Shown one piece after another: positions 26,712 through 36,807 of a DNA stretch of 64,000 nt; position 1 is the stretch's first letter, and the number at the start of each line of letters is the position of its first letter. The notes under the pieces were generated by a model. The model saw only the letters and a list, made by a program, of their open reading frames with translations, was not told where the DNA came from and made no database searches. The stretch lies in contig NZ_CP114288.1 of the NCBI RefSeq assembly GCF_027111335.1, positions 930,001-994,000 of the forward strand. The letters are read 5' to 3'. The position numbers and the translations under genes were made by a program. This DNA is from Flavobacterium aquiphilum. GTDB taxonomy: Bacteria > Bacteroidota > Bacteroidia > Flavobacteriales > Flavobacteriaceae.

Positions 26712-29336
26712 ATGAATAATTCTTTTTCTTCTTTTAAAATAAAAATGCGGTTTGCTGGAAATTTTGGGCAATCCATTTTTTTTGAAAAGAAAAGGAGCTT
26801 TGCAAAAATATCATTATTTATCCTAATTAGTATTCTTTTGTATGCTTGTAATGCAGAAAAGAGAGTTCCTGCCAAACAACAACTTCTTGTTAAGAATGAA
26901 ATCTTCGAAAACGGTAAACTGCTAAAGAACCAAACTATATACGACCAATTGTACCAACAGCCCAATAGTTCGATGCTAGGATTTAGGCCAATGTTGAATA
27001 TTTACAATTGGGCCAACCCAAATCCTGATTCGAGTTTTAATGCCAAATATTATAACAATAAAAGGAAATACGATAGGGAGGTCAAATGGCTTTCGGCAAA
27101 ACAGGTCGAAGGGCTTCGTAAATCTTTTTGGTATTTGGGGATTCATAATTTTTTGAAAGAAACTGGAGAAGCTCCCGTAATTGTTGATACTGTAAAGGCA
27201 AGTAAGTCGTTGATAAGGCTTAAAAGTTATTATTTTAACAAAGGTTACTTTGATGTAGCGGCAACCTTTAAAAGGGATTCTTTGGCTCCAAAAAGAGCAC
27301 AATTAAAATATAATTTAACTACTGGTAATCCTTATTTTATTGATTCGTTAAGAACGGATATCCAAACTCCAGCTTTGGACTCCATTTATAAGACAACAAA
27401 GTCGTTAATTGTACCCGGGAAACAATATAAAACCGAGGATTTTGAAAGTGAAAAAAATAGAATAACCACTCTCTTTAGAAATAGTGGAGCTTTTCGTTTT
27501 CAGGCAAATTATATAAATTTTGATATTGACACTATTGGTAAGAAAAACAAAGCCAGTGTAATATTAAATGTTGGGAATTATTCTTATCAGGAGAACGACT
27601 CAACAAAGACAGAGCCTTTTAAATTGTATAAAATTAGTGATATAAAAATCTATACTGATTATAAAGCGGAGCGACATGATTTGGCTATTAAAGACAGTGT
27701 TTCCTATAATAATATGAATTTGTATGGATATGGAAAAATTAAGTACACTCCTCATGCTATAACAGATGCCGTTTTTCTTTCTAAAGGAGCATATTTTAAT
27801 GATACTAAAACAGTTTTGACAACCAGGTATTTGAATAATTTGAAGATATTTAATTATCCGACAATTCAATATGTGGTCGATAAGCAGGATACATTAGCAG
27901 AATCTCTGATTGCAAAAATTTATCTGACTCCCAAAAAAAAATACAGTTTAACTTATGATTTGAATGCGACTCATTCGAATATTGAGGATTTTGGGATCGC
28001 TGGAAGTATTACCGAAACAATCCGGAATGTTTTTAATGGTGCCGAGACTTTGGAGCTTTCGGCCAGAGGAAATATAGGAGCTTCGAACGATGTAGCAATT
28101 CCAAATGATAGTTTTTTTAATGTTTCAGAATATGGTTTTGATGCCAAATTGAATTTTCCGCGAATTCTTTTCCCTGTTAAAACGGAAAAAGTAATTCCGA
28201 AGAGTATGATTCCTTCCACCGTGGTTAGTTTGGGACTTTCAAAGCAAACCAATATTGGATTGGATAAAGAAAATTTTACTGGATCTTTTTCTTATAATTG
28301 GACTCCAAAAGTCAAGACGAATACTAGATTTGATTTTTTAAACTTTCAGTATGTTCGTAATTTGAATCCTGAAAATTATTTTCACATTTATACCAGCTCT
28401 TATGATGCCTTAAACGATATTGGAAAAAATCATAATACAAATCCTGAATATGTTGATGGAAATAAAAATTTGATTATTGAAAGCGGAACATCAGGTTTTA
28501 CAAAAGATGTTTTAACTTTAAAAACAGATTTGAAGCAGGAAGATCAGGAGTATCAGGATGTAAGCAATATAGAACAACAAAGAATAAGGCTTACAGATAA
28601 TGACTTTATTTTGGCAACCAGTTTCAGTTTTACCAAAACGAGTAAGAAGGATGAATTTGATAATAATTTTTATACTTTCAGAACCAAAATTGAATCGGCC
28701 GGGACGATGTTGTCTTTGATTTCAAATGTTGCTAACCTTCCGAAAAACGCTAATGGAAATTATGAAATTTTCAATTTGGAATATTCGGAGTATATAAAAA
28801 CAGAATTTGATTTTATTAAACACTGGAATGTAAATAAAGCCAATGTTTTTGCTATGAGGGCTTTCTTTGGTATTGCCATTCCTTATGGAAATTCTAATTC
28901 TATTCCATTTACGAAGAGTTACTACGCTGGAGGTGCTAACGATAACAGAGGATGGCAAGCATATAATTTAGGTCCCGGTAGTAGTTCGTTTTCCAATGAT
29001 TTTAACGAAGCCAATATGAAAATTGCAATCAGTGGAGAATACCGATTTCTGATTACAGGAAAATGGAATGGCGCCCTTTTTGCAGATGCAGGGAATATTT
29101 GGAATGTTTTTGATGCAGTTAAGTATGAGCCGGCTCAGTTCAATTCAATAGAAGATTTAAAAGAAATAGCTTTAGGTACAGGATTTGGTATTCGATACGA
29201 TTTAGGTTTCTTTGCAGTCAGATTGGATTTAGGGTTTAAAACTTACAATCCAGCCTTAGAAATGGACAAAAGATGGTTTACTCAATATAATTTTGCAAAT
29301 TCTGTGTTTAATTTTGGTATCAATTACCCTTTCTAA
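26712..29336 (+). CDS. tamL: TamL-type BamA/TamA family lipoprotein
   Basis: Omp85-family outer-membrane assembly protein. It has a lipoprotein signal (ISLFILISILLYAC; Cys near residue 45 from the first ATG, or 34 from the ATG at codon 12), which distinguishes Bacteroidetes TamL from proteobacterial TamA. POTRA-like repeats occupy about residues 80-430 (RLKSYYFNKGYFDVAATF; YLTPKKKYSLTYDLNA), and the C-terminal barrel ends LDLGFKTYNPALEM... NFGINYPF with the terminal aromatic residue. The partner TamB is not in this window. Either ATG could start the protein. Confidence 0.85.
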   Translation: MNNSFSSFKIKMRFAGNFGQSIFFEKKRSFAKISLFILISILLYACNAEKRVPAKQQLLVKNEIFENGKLLKNQTIYDQLYQQPNSSMLGFRPMLNIYNWANPNPDSSFNAKYYNNKRKYDREVKWLSAKQVEGLRKSFWYLGIHNFLKETGEAPVIVDTVKASKSLIRLKSYYFNKGYFDVAATFKRDSLAPKRAQLKYNLTTGNPYFIDSLRTDIQTPALDSIYKTTKSLIVPGKQYKTEDFESEKNRITTLFRNSGAFRFQANYINFDIDTIGKKNKASVILNVGNYSYQENDSTKTEPFKLYKISDIKIYTDYKAERHDLAIKDSVSYNNMNLYGYGKIKYTPHAITDAVFLSKGAYFNDTKTVLTTRYLNNLKIFNYPTIQYVVDKQDTLAESLIAKIYLTPKKKYSLTYDLNATHSNIEDFGIAGSITETIRNVFNGAETLELSARGNIGASNDVAIPNDSFFNVSEYGFDAKLNFPRILFPVKTEKVIPKSMIPSTVVSLGLSKQTNIGLDKENFTGSFSYNWTPKVKTNTRFDFLNFQYVRNLNPENYFHIYTSSYDALNDIGKNHNTNPEYVDGNKNLIIESGTSGFTKDVLTLKTDLKQEDQEYQDVSNIEQQRIRLTDNDFILATSFSFTKTSKKDEFDNNFYTFRTKIESAGTMLSLISNVANLPKNANGNYEIFNLEYSEYIKTEFDFIKHWNVNKANVFAMRAFFGIAIPYGNSNSIPFTKSYYAGGANDNRGWQAYNLGPGSSSFSNDFNEANMKIAISGEYRFLITGKWNGALFADAGNIWNVFDAVKYEPAQFNSIEDLKEIALGTGFGIRYDLGFFAVRLDLGFKTYNPALEMDKRWFTQYNFANSVFNFGINYPF

Positions 29337-29409
29337 GTGCTAATTAATTCTTATTTTTGCAACTCAAAATCTAAAAACTAAAAAAAACAATTAAAAAAGT
29401 AAAATTACA

Positions 29410-30477
29410 ATGGCACACAATATTAAACCAGGAGTGGCTACAGGAGATCAAGTACAAGAGATTTTCAAATATGCAAAAGAAAAAGGATTTGCTCTTCCAG
29501 CAGTAAACGTTATTGGATCGGATACTATTAATGGAGTATTAGAAACCGCAGCTAAATTAAAAGCACCAGTTATCATTCAATTTTCAAATGGTGGAGCACA
29601 ATTTAACGCTGGTAAAGGACTTTCTAATGCAGGAGAAAAAGCTGCTATCGCTGGTGGAATTGCTGGTGCAAAACATATTCACACTTTAGCTGAAGCTTAC
29701 GGAGCAACTGTTATTTTGCACACTGACCACTGCGCTAAAAAATTATTACCTTGGATTGACGGATTATTGGATGCATCAGAGAAACATTTTGCTGAAACAG
29801 GAAAACCATTGTTTTCTTCTCACATGATTGATTTATCTGAAGAGCCAATTGAAGAAAATATCGAAATCTGTAAAGGATATTTGGCTAGAATGAGCAAAAT
29901 GGGAATGACACTTGAAATCGAACTTGGAATCACTGGTGGTGAAGAGGATGGTGTTGATAACTCTGATGTTGATAGCTCAAAATTATACACTCAACCTTCA
30001 GAAGTGTCTTATGCTTATGAAGAATTATCAAAAGTAAGCCCAAGATTTACAATTGCTGCTTCTTTTGGAAACGTTCACGGTGTTTACAAACCAGGAAACG
30101 TAAAATTGACTCCAAAAATCTTAAAAAATTCTCAAGATTACGTACAAGAAAAATTCAAAACTGAACACAATCCAGTTGATTTCGTATTCCACGGAGGATC
30201 AGGTTCTACATTAGAAGAAATCAGAGAGGCAATTGGTTACGGAGTTATAAAAATGAACATCGATACTGATTTGCAATTTGCATTTACTGAAGGTATCCGT
30301 GATTTCATGGTAGACAACATTGACTATCTAAAAACACAAATAGGTAACCCAACAGGTGCAGATGCTCCAAACAAAAAATACTACGATCCAAGAAAATGGT
30401 TGCGTGAAGGTGAAGTGACTTTCATTAAGAGATTAGAGCAGGCATTTGCTGACTTAAATAATGTGAATACTCTATAA
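29410..30477 (+). CDS. fbaA: Class II fructose-bisphosphate aldolase
   Basis: Zinc-dependent aldolase of glycolysis and gluconeogenesis. Length of 355 residues and motifs place it in the class IIA (E. coli FbaA) group: HTDHCAKKLLPWIDG with metal-binding His and the catalytic Asp, ELGITGGEEDGVDN, FGNVHGVYKPGNVKL, FVFHGGSGST and MNIDTDLQFAF. Followed by a strong hairpin, so a single-gene unit. Confidence 0.96.
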   Translation: MAHNIKPGVATGDQVQEIFKYAKEKGFALPAVNVIGSDTINGVLETAAKLKAPVIIQFSNGGAQFNAGKGLSNAGEKAAIAGGIAGAKHIHTLAEAYGATVILHTDHCAKKLLPWIDGLLDASEKHFAETGKPLFSSHMIDLSEEPIEENIEICKGYLARMSKMGMTLEIELGITGGEEDGVDNSDVDSSKLYTQPSEVSYAYEELSKVSPRFTIAASFGNVHGVYKPGNVKLTPKILKNSQDYVQEKFKTEHNPVDFVFHGGSGSTLEEIREAIGYGVIKMNIDTDLQFAFTEGIRDFMVDNIDYLKTQIGNPTGADAPNKKYYDPRKWLREGEVTFIKRLEQAFADLNNVNTL

Positions 30478-30488
30478 TAAAAATCATC

Positions 30489-30541
30489 AATTTTCAGTGT
30501 TTAGAGATTAGTTGGTAAAACAGCTCTAAATACTGAAAATT
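30489..30541 (+). terminator. Terminator-like hairpin after fbaA
   Basis: AATTTTCAGTGTTTAGAG (30489-30506) pairs with CTCTAAATACTGAAAATT (30524-30541) at 17 of 18 positions; T-rich sequence follows. Downstream, 30594-30625 contains the tandem filler AATACTGAACACTGAATACT. Confidence 0.65.
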
Positions 30542-30633
30542 TTATTTTTGAATACTATATAAAAGTGGTCAGTTTCCGAAAATGATAATAGGCAGCTGAA
30601 TACTAAATACTGAACACTGAATACTATAAAAAA

Positions 30634-31488
30634 ATGGCTTGGTTTAAAAGAAAAGAAAAAGGAATCACTACGGCTACCGAAGACAAAATGGATATTCCAA
30701 AAGGGCTTTGGTACAAATCACCTACAGGAAAAATTATTGATGCTGAAGAATTGGCACGCAATCTGTTTGTAAGTCCTGAAGATGGTTTCCATGTTAGAAT
30801 TGGAAGTGAAGCCTATTTTGATATTTTATTTGACAACAATGAGTTTGTTGAATTGGACAAAAATATGACTTCCAAAGATCCGTTGCATTTTGTCGATACC
30901 AAAAAATATTCAGAACGATTAAAAGAGGTAATGGACAAAACACAGCTTAAAGATGCTGTGCGTACCGGAGTTGGAAAATCAAAAGGAAGAGAATTAGTAA
31001 TTTGCTGTATGGATTTTGCCTTTATAGGTGGATCTATGGGGGCAGTCGTTGGAGAAAAAATCGCAAGAGGAATTGATCATGCTATCAAGAATAGATTGCC
31101 TTTTGTAATGATTTCTAAATCTGGAGGTGCCCGAATGATGGAAGCCGCGTATTCTTTAATGCAATTGGCAAAAACATCAGTAAAATTGGCGCAACTTGCC
31201 GAAGCTAAACTTCCTTATATTTCGCTTTGTACAGACCCAACTACAGGAGGAACAACAGCATCTTACGCGATGTTGGGAGATATCAATATTTCTGAACCTG
31301 GAGCTTTAATTGGTTTTGCAGGTCCACGTGTAGTGAGAGATACAACTGGTAAAGATTTACCGGAAGGATTTCAAACCGCCGAATTCCTTTTGGAACATGG
31401 TTTCTTGGATTTTATCACGCCTAGAAAAGAATTGAAAGATAAGATTAACTTATACATCGATTTGATTCAGAATAATGAAATAAGATAA
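30634..31488 (+). CDS. accD: Acetyl-CoA carboxylase carboxyltransferase, beta subunit (zinc cysteines absent)
   Basis: Transfers carboxyl from carboxybiotin to acetyl-CoA in fatty-acid synthesis, together with AccA. The catalytic core is well kept: [60 protein letters not shown] and [14 protein letters not shown]. The N-terminal domain aligns in outline with the usual zinc ribbon ([12 protein letters not shown]...[17 protein letters not shown]), but all four ligand cysteines are replaced or missing: in E. coli the pattern is KCDSCG...VCPKC, here KSPTG...VSPED. Length of 284 residues is otherwise normal. Confidence 0.93.
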   Translation: MAWFKRKEKGITTATEDKMDIPKGLWYKSPTGKIIDAEELARNLFVSPEDGFHVRIGSEAYFDILFDNNEFVELDKNMTSKDPLHFVDTKKYSERLKEVMDKTQLKDAVRTGVGKSKGRELVICCMDFAFIGGSMGAVVGEKIARGIDHAIKNRLPFVMISKSGGARMMEAAYSLMQLAKTSVKLAQLAEAKLPYISLCTDPTTGGTTASYAMLGDINISEPGALIGFAGPRVVRDTTGKDLPEGFQTAEFLLEHGFLDFITPRKELKDKINLYIDLIQNNEIR

Positions 31489-31507
31489 TTTTAAACTTAT
31501 CAAACAT

Positions 31508-31541
31508 AAAAAGAGGTTGTCTCAAAGACATCCTCTTTTTT
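31508..31541. terminator. Terminator after accD, shared with convergent gene
   Basis: AAAAAGAGGTTGTCT (31508-31522) pairs with AGACATCCTCTTTTT (31526-31540) with one mismatch; T-runs on both strands. Confidence 0.82.
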
Positions 31542-31551
31542 GTTTTTAATA

Positions 31552-32433
31552 CTATTTCGGTCTGCCTTTTTTAAGTTCTTTTTCGGCTATTTTAAAAACT
31601 AATTTTTCGCGCCATTTGGCATAACGTTCCCTGAAAATTACTTTTATGGCGCTATCTACCGCGCCGTGCATGAATAAACTCCAAACGCTGGCTATTTTTC
31701 GGGTGATGGATTGATCCCAGGCGCGAAGTGTCAAAGAGAAAGATCCGTCAATATAACGCATCCAATGCCACATTCCGGTTGGCATAAACAGCGTGTCTCC
31801 ATGCTCCAGAAAAACTTCGTAGCCCTCGACTCCTTTCAGAGCGGGGAATTTTTCGAAATCAGGATTGGTTACGTCATAATCTTCTAAGGCATAGGTTGTG
31901 TTAGGAATGCAGTACAGTCTTTTTTTCCATTTGTTGTCAAATAATATAATGTGCTTTCTTCCTCCAAAATGGGTGTGAAAAAGATGAGGTAGGTCGATAT
32001 CATAATGTAAAAAGGTAATCGCTTTTGAACCACCGAAAAACATGGCTGGCATGCTCTCGATAAAGCCTCCCATTAAGTCTTTGGGAACTTTGACATCATT
32101 GACTAATTCAGGTCGGTGTTTGAAAAGATTAAAGAAAAAAATGCGCAGCTCCGTAGGTTCCCTTTTTATTAAATCAAGATATTCACCAAATTTCATGCTG
32201 CCTATTGAGGCGTTGATTACTTTAGACGGATCTGCTTTTGAATTATCAACCAATTTCACCTCGATATCACCAGCAATTTCTTTGAAATATTCAGTTGACC
32301 ATTTTTCTCTTGCAGGCCAGTCTTTTGTCAAACCTTTTATAATTAAAGGCTTTTTTTTATCCAAATAGTTTTTTTTAAAATCTTCTCTAGTGATGGACTC
32401 AACGGTGTCAACAGGTTGTAAGTTAAAGCTCAT
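31552..32433 (-). CDS. Cupin-like (JmjC-type) Fe(II)/2-oxoglutarate oxygenase family protein
   Basis: A 293-residue cytoplasmic protein with the cupin_8/JmjC fold. The iron-binding HxD is in TFLHYDIDLPHLFHTHF and the distal His is likely in FMPTGMWHWMRYIDGS. The N-terminal region KKPLIIKGLTKDWPAREKW is typical of the family. Substrates of the bacterial members are mostly unknown; some hydroxylate ribosomal or other proteins. Convergent with accD. Confidence 0.85.
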   Translation of the reverse strand: MSFNLQPVDTVESITREDFKKNYLDKKKPLIIKGLTKDWPAREKWSTEYFKEIAGDIEVKLVDNSKADPSKVINASIGSMKFGEYLDLIKREPTELRIFFFNLFKHRPELVNDVKVPKDLMGGFIESMPAMFFGGSKAITFLHYDIDLPHLFHTHFGGRKHIILFDNKWKKRLYCIPNTTYALEDYDVTNPDFEKFPALKGVEGYEVFLEHGDTLFMPTGMWHWMRYIDGSFSLTLRAWDQSITRKIASVWSLFMHGAVDSAIKVIFRERYAKWREKLVFKIAEKELKKGRPK

Positions 32434-32529
32434 TTATTTGAATATTTAATTAAATTGTCAACTAACCAAAAATACCTAATTATTTTCAGTATCCAAAAAT
32501 TTACAGTTAAATAACAAAACTATAACACA

Positions 32530-33777
32530 TTACATTCCGGTTCTGATAGCTTCTACAGGATCTAGTTTTGATGCGCTAATGGCAGGGAGTATTCCTGAAA
32601 TAAGTCCAATTACTGCGGCTAAGCCAGTTCCCAAAAGAATGTTTCCTAACCCTAATACAAATTCAAAGTCTAATACTTTGGTCAAAACCATCGCGATAAT
32701 CCAAACCATAACTAATCCGATTATCCCTCCAAGAACTGAAAGTATTATTGCCTCAAATAAAAATTGCAGCAAAATAAAACGATTTTTGGCTCCCAATGAT
32801 TTTTGTATTCCAATTAAGTTAGTGCGTTCTTTTACGGATACGAACATAATATTGGCAATTCCAAATCCTCCTACTAATAGTGAAAACCCACTGATAATCC
32901 ATCCTACCAAATTCATTTCGCCAATAATATTATCAATAAGGTCAAGGAATCCTCCAAAAACGTTAATGAAGAAATTATCAATTTCACCAGCTTTCAGACC
33001 TCTGAAGCTTCTTAACTTTTGAGTGATCTCACTTTTGTATTCTTCCATGTCCACCCCTTTTTCAGGTTTGAATATGATTACGTTTGTTAAATTTGGATTG
33101 TTGTCACCATACAGCCTTCTTACAAAATTAACCGGAATAAAGACTGAGGAATCGTCACTATCGCCAAGGGAAGAGCCAATTTTTTTTAGAACACCAATAA
33201 CAGTGAATTTTTGACCATACAATCTCACTTTTTTACCGATAGGTTCTGAATCTTCAAAAAGTGATTTGGCAATTTCATCTCCAACAACAATTACGGGAGC
33301 ACCTGAATTGGCTTCAGATTCATTATAAAAGCGCCCTTTTTCAAATTTTAAACCCTGAATGTCAATAAACTCATGCGAAACCGGAACGATATTTACATCA
33401 CTGACGGTGTTAGATTCGTATTTTATATTTTCTCTTTTGGTAAATATTTGGTATCCCAATTGCTCAGTATGAGTCATTGTGTTCTTTAAATAAACATATT
33501 CAGTGTATTTTACATTTGGGAATTGTTCTCTTTTCCATTGAGGAATATCCGAAGGACCGAAGGAGAATTTTAATAAATAAATCGTGTTTTTATCCAGACT
33601 GCTTAGCTCATCAGAAATTTTTCTGTCCAATGAGTCTACGGCGGCAAGTACCGCTATTATTGAAAATATACCAATAGTTACTCCTAATAAAGAAAGTAAT
33701 GTTCTTAATTTATTACTGCGTAATGCATTCATGGCAAAGCCAAAACTCTCTTTTAATAATCGTAGATAAACTATCAT
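32530..33777 (-). CDS. MacB/FtsX-type ABC transporter permease
   Basis: Four-helix permease of the MacB/LolC class: an N-terminal helix (LRTLLSLLGVTIGIFSIIAVLA), a large periplasmic domain (residues about 50-290), and three C-terminal helices ending in PAISASKLDPVEAIRTGM, the usual coupling and C-terminal motif. Start chosen at ATG 33775-33777 (MIVYLRLLKESFGFAMNAL). No ATPase gene is adjacent, so its partner is encoded elsewhere. Transport substrate unknown. Confidence 0.88.
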   Translation of the reverse strand: MIVYLRLLKESFGFAMNALRSNKLRTLLSLLGVTIGIFSIIAVLAAVDSLDRKISDELSSLDKNTIYLLKFSFGPSDIPQWKREQFPNVKYTEYVYLKNTMTHTEQLGYQIFTKRENIKYESNTVSDVNIVPVSHEFIDIQGLKFEKGRFYNESEANSGAPVIVVGDEIAKSLFEDSEPIGKKVRLYGQKFTVIGVLKKIGSSLGDSDDSSVFIPVNFVRRLYGDNNPNLTNVIIFKPEKGVDMEEYKSEITQKLRSFRGLKAGEIDNFFINVFGGFLDLIDNIIGEMNLVGWIISGFSLLVGGFGIANIMFVSVKERTNLIGIQKSLGAKNRFILLQFLFEAIILSVLGGIIGLVMVWIIAMVLTKVLDFEFVLGLGNILLGTGLAAVIGLISGILPAISASKLDPVEAIRTGM

Positions 33778-33843
33778 GTTTTTTGAATTTGCGTTACTGT
33801 AAAATTCCATCTTTTTATTTCAAAAACCTAAAAAAATGGATTT

Positions 33844-34005
33844 AGAGCCTGTTTAAATTTTATTTTTGAGATTTATTATTAGAGGATTTTTGAGTGAAAC
33901 GAGGCAAATTTTTATAAAATAGCAGAGCTATTGTATAAAAATTTAACGAAGTTGTAGCCAAAAATCGTCATAAGAGAGCCAATAAATAAAACTTAAACAG
34001 GCTCT
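33844..34005. mobile_element. MITE-like 162-bp element with long terminal inverted repeats
   Basis: The ends AGAGCCTGTTTAAATTTTAT (from 33844) and ATAAAACTTAAACAGGCTCT (to 34005) are inverted repeats matching at 19 of 20 positions. The interior is also palindromic (AAATTTTTATAAAATAGC against GCTATTGTATAAAAATTT), so the whole folds into one long hairpin. It has no coding capacity. I see no clear target duplication. It lies between the permease gene and purH. Confidence 0.8.
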
Positions 34006-34048
34006 AATAATTGGTGTATTATTTTATGAGATTGTTACAATTTTTTTA

Positions 34049-34080
34049 TTGAATTATATTGTCAAAAAAAACTATTTTTG
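34049..34080 (+). promoter_or_regulatory. Promoter of purH
   Basis: TTG 34049-34051, 21-base spacer, TATTTTTG 34073-34080: a full match to the Bacteroidetes consensus, 23 bases before the purH ATG. Confidence 0.65.
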
Positions 34081-34103
34081 CGGTTTAAAATTATAACTAC
34101 TAA

Positions 34104-35630
34104 ATGAGCACGACAAAAAAAATCCAATCAGCATTAATTTCAGTCTTTTCAAAAGAAGGTCTTGAACCAATTGTAAGAAAACTACACGAGCAAAATGTGG
34201 TTTTTTATTCGACAGGAGGAACAGAGGAATTCATTAAAAATTTAGGAATCCCAGTTGTCCCAGTTGAAGATGTTACTTCTTATCCGTCTATTTTAGGTGG
34301 ACGTGTAAAAACATTGCATCCAAAGGTTTTTGGAGGAATCCTAAACCGTCAAGATAATGAAAGTGATGTTCAACAAATGAAGGAATATGATATTCCGCAA
34401 ATTGATTTGGTAATTGTTGACTTATATCCATTTGAAAAAACAGTAGCTTCTGGCGCTAGCGAAGAAGATATTATTGAAAAAATTGATATCGGAGGAATTT
34501 CATTGATTCGTGCCGCTGCAAAAAATTTTAAAGACACAGTAATTGTTCCATCCATGGATCAATACAGCATGTTTTTGGATATTATAACAGCTCAAAGTGG
34601 AGCGACAACTTTGGCAGATAGAAAATTATTGGCTACCAAAGCGTTCCATGTTTCTTCACATTATGATGGAGCCATTTTTAATTATTTCAATACTGATGAA
34701 ACTATTTATAAAGCAAGTATTGATAATGGACAAGTGTTGAGATACGGAGAAAATCCACATCAAAAAGGGTTTTTCTTCGGTGATTTTGATGCAATGTTTA
34801 CCAAAGTTCATGGTAAAGAGTTGTCCTATAACAATTTATTAGATGTTGACGCTGCCGTAAACTTAATTCACGAATTCAAGAATGATGAGCCTACATTTGC
34901 TATTTTAAAGCACAATAATGCTTGCGGATTAGCTACTAGAGAAACCATTAGCGAAGCTTATAAAGTAGCTTTGGCTTGTGATCCTACATCTGCTTTTGGT
35001 GGGGTTTTGATTGCTAATGCTAAAATTGATGTTGAGACAGCTACAGAGATAAACAAATTATTCTGTGAAGTTGTAATTGCTCCTTCGTATGATGTTGAGG
35101 CAATTGCTGTCTTGCAAGAAAAGAAAAATAGAATTATATTGATTCAAAATGAAGTGGAATTGCCTCAAAAACAGGTTAGAACTTGTTTGAATGGGCTGTT
35201 AATTCAAGAAAGAAACAATATAACTGATACTAAAGCAGACTTAAAAACCGTTACTACAAAAGCACCAACGGAGCAAGAAATTGAAGATTTGATTTTTGCT
35301 TCAAAAGTGTGTAAGAATACTAAATCAAATACGATTGTTTTTGCAAAAGACGGAACTTTGATTTCTTCTGGAACCGGACAAACTTCAAGAGTAGATGCTT
35401 TGATGCAAGCTGTTGAGAAAGCAAAATCCTTTGGGTTTAGCCTTGAAGGAGCTTCTATGGCCAGCGATGCATTTTTCCCTTTCCCGGATTGTGTGCAACT
35501 TGCAAAAGAAGCCGGAGTAACAGCTGTAATTCAGCCGGGAGGATCAATCAAAGACGAATTGAGTATCAATTATTGCAACGAAAACAATCTTGCTATGGTA
35601 TTTACTGGAACACGTCATTTTAAACATTAA
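34104..35630 (+). CDS. purH: Bifunctional AICAR transformylase / IMP cyclohydrolase
   Basis: Catalyses the last two steps of IMP synthesis. The N-terminal IMP cyclohydrolase (MGS-like) domain spans residues 1 to about 190 (STGGTEEFIKNLGIPV, KTLHPKVFGGILNR). The transformylase domain follows (LRYGENPHQKGFFFG, KHNNACGLAT, DPTSAFGGVLIAN, SDAFFPFPDCVQLAKEAGV). 508 residues is normal. mreB follows 54 bases downstream on the same strand. Confidence 0.97.
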   Translation: MSTTKKIQSALISVFSKEGLEPIVRKLHEQNVVFYSTGGTEEFIKNLGIPVVPVEDVTSYPSILGGRVKTLHPKVFGGILNRQDNESDVQQMKEYDIPQIDLVIVDLYPFEKTVASGASEEDIIEKIDIGGISLIRAAAKNFKDTVIVPSMDQYSMFLDIITAQSGATTLADRKLLATKAFHVSSHYDGAIFNYFNTDETIYKASIDNGQVLRYGENPHQKGFFFGDFDAMFTKVHGKELSYNNLLDVDAAVNLIHEFKNDEPTFAILKHNNACGLATRETISEAYKVALACDPTSAFGGVLIANAKIDVETATEINKLFCEVVIAPSYDVEAIAVLQEKKNRIILIQNEVELPQKQVRTCLNGLLIQERNNITDTKADLKTVTTKAPTEQEIEDLIFASKVCKNTKSNTIVFAKDGTLISSGTGQTSRVDALMQAVEKAKSFGFSLEGASMASDAFFPFPDCVQLAKEAGVTAVIQPGGSIKDELSINYCNENNLAMVFTGTRHFKH

Positions 35631-35684
35631 TTTGTTTAACTTTGTGCGTAATTTATTTATAACTTTTTAACCCTTAAGAGGAAT

Positions 35685-36713
35685 ATGGGATTTTTTGATT
35701 TCATGACTGAGGATATTGCGATAGACCTTGGTACAGCAAACACTTTAATCATTCACAATGACAAAGTCGTAATTGACAGCCCGTCGATAGTTGCACGTGA
35801 TAGAATATCGGGCAAAATTATTGCTGTTGGTAAGGAAGCGAATATGATGCAGGGGAAAACGCATGAAAACATTAAAACAATTAGACCTTTGAAAGATGGT
35901 GTAATTGCTGATTTTGATGCCTCTGAAAAAATGATCAGTATGTTTATCAAAAGCATACCGGCATTGAAAAAAAGAATGTTCACTCCCGCTTTGAGAATGG
36001 TAGTTTGTATCCCTTCTGGGATTACTGAAGTGGAGATGAGAGCAGTAAAGGAATCTTGTGAAAGGGTAAATGGTAAAGAAGTATATTTGATACACGAGCC
36101 TATGGCGGCGGCAATTGGTATTGGAATCGATATCATGCAGCCAAAAGGAAACATGATTGTTGATATTGGAGGTGGAACAACTGAAATTGCTGTTATAGCT
36201 TTGGGTGGTATCGTTTGTGACAAATCTGTTAAAATTGCAGGGGACGTTTTTACTAATGATATCGTTTATTATATGCGTACTCAACACAACTTATTTGTTG
36301 GAGAAAGTACTGCTGAAAAAATTAAGATTCAAATTGGGGCGGCCATAGAAGATTTGGAAACTCCACCAGATGATATGTCAGTTCAAGGAAGGGATTTATT
36401 GACCGGAAAACCAAAACAGGTTGAAGTATCTTATAGAGAAATTGCAAAAGCATTAGACAAATCGATACAACGTATTGAAGATGCGGTAATGGAAACATTA
36501 TCTCAAACGCCTCCAGAGTTAGCTGCCGATATCTATAACACAGGTATCTATCTAGCAGGTGGTGGATCAATGTTGAGAGGACTTGATAAAAGAATTTCTC
36601 AAAAAACAGATTTACCGGTTTATATTGCCGAAGATCCATTGAGAGCAGTAGTAAGAGGTACAGGAATGGCTCTTAAGAATATTTCGAAGTTTAAAAATAT
36701 CCTTATAAAATAA
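35685..36713 (+). CDS. mreB: Rod shape-determining protein MreB
   Basis: Bacterial actin that guides lateral wall synthesis. The first gene of mreB-mreC-mreD-mrdA-rodA. Actin-fold motifs: phosphate 1 IDLGTANTLI (residues about 9-18), phosphate 2 VDIGGGTTEIAVIALGGIV, and adenosine motif GIYLAGGGSMLRGLD. 342 residues. A -7-like TAACTTTG at 35637-35644 precedes it, but no TTG is well placed, so transcription may also come from purH. Confidence 0.97.
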   Translation: MGFFDFMTEDIAIDLGTANTLIIHNDKVVIDSPSIVARDRISGKIIAVGKEANMMQGKTHENIKTIRPLKDGVIADFDASEKMISMFIKSIPALKKRMFTPALRMVVCIPSGITEVEMRAVKESCERVNGKEVYLIHEPMAAAIGIGIDIMQPKGNMIVDIGGGTTEIAVIALGGIVCDKSVKIAGDVFTNDIVYYMRTQHNLFVGESTAEKIKIQIGAAIEDLETPPDDMSVQGRDLLTGKPKQVEVSYREIAKALDKSIQRIEDAVMETLSQTPPELAADIYNTGIYLAGGGSMLRGLDKRISQKTDLPVYIAEDPLRAVVRGTGMALKNISKFKNILIK

Positions 36714-36723
36714 TAAAAACAAA

Positions 36724-36776
36724 CAAATTCCAAATTCAGGATTGAAAACCCAAGTAATTTGGAATTTGGATTTTTT
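36724..36776 (+). terminator. Hairpin with T-run between mreB and mreC
   Basis: CAAATTCCAAATT (36724-36736) and AATTTGGAATTTG (36756-36768) are exactly complementary and followed by six T. It could trim or partly terminate the mreB transcript, raising MreB over the downstream membrane proteins. Confidence 0.55.
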
Positions 36777-36807
36777 AAATTTGATTTTAAAATTTTAATC
36801 ACAAACA

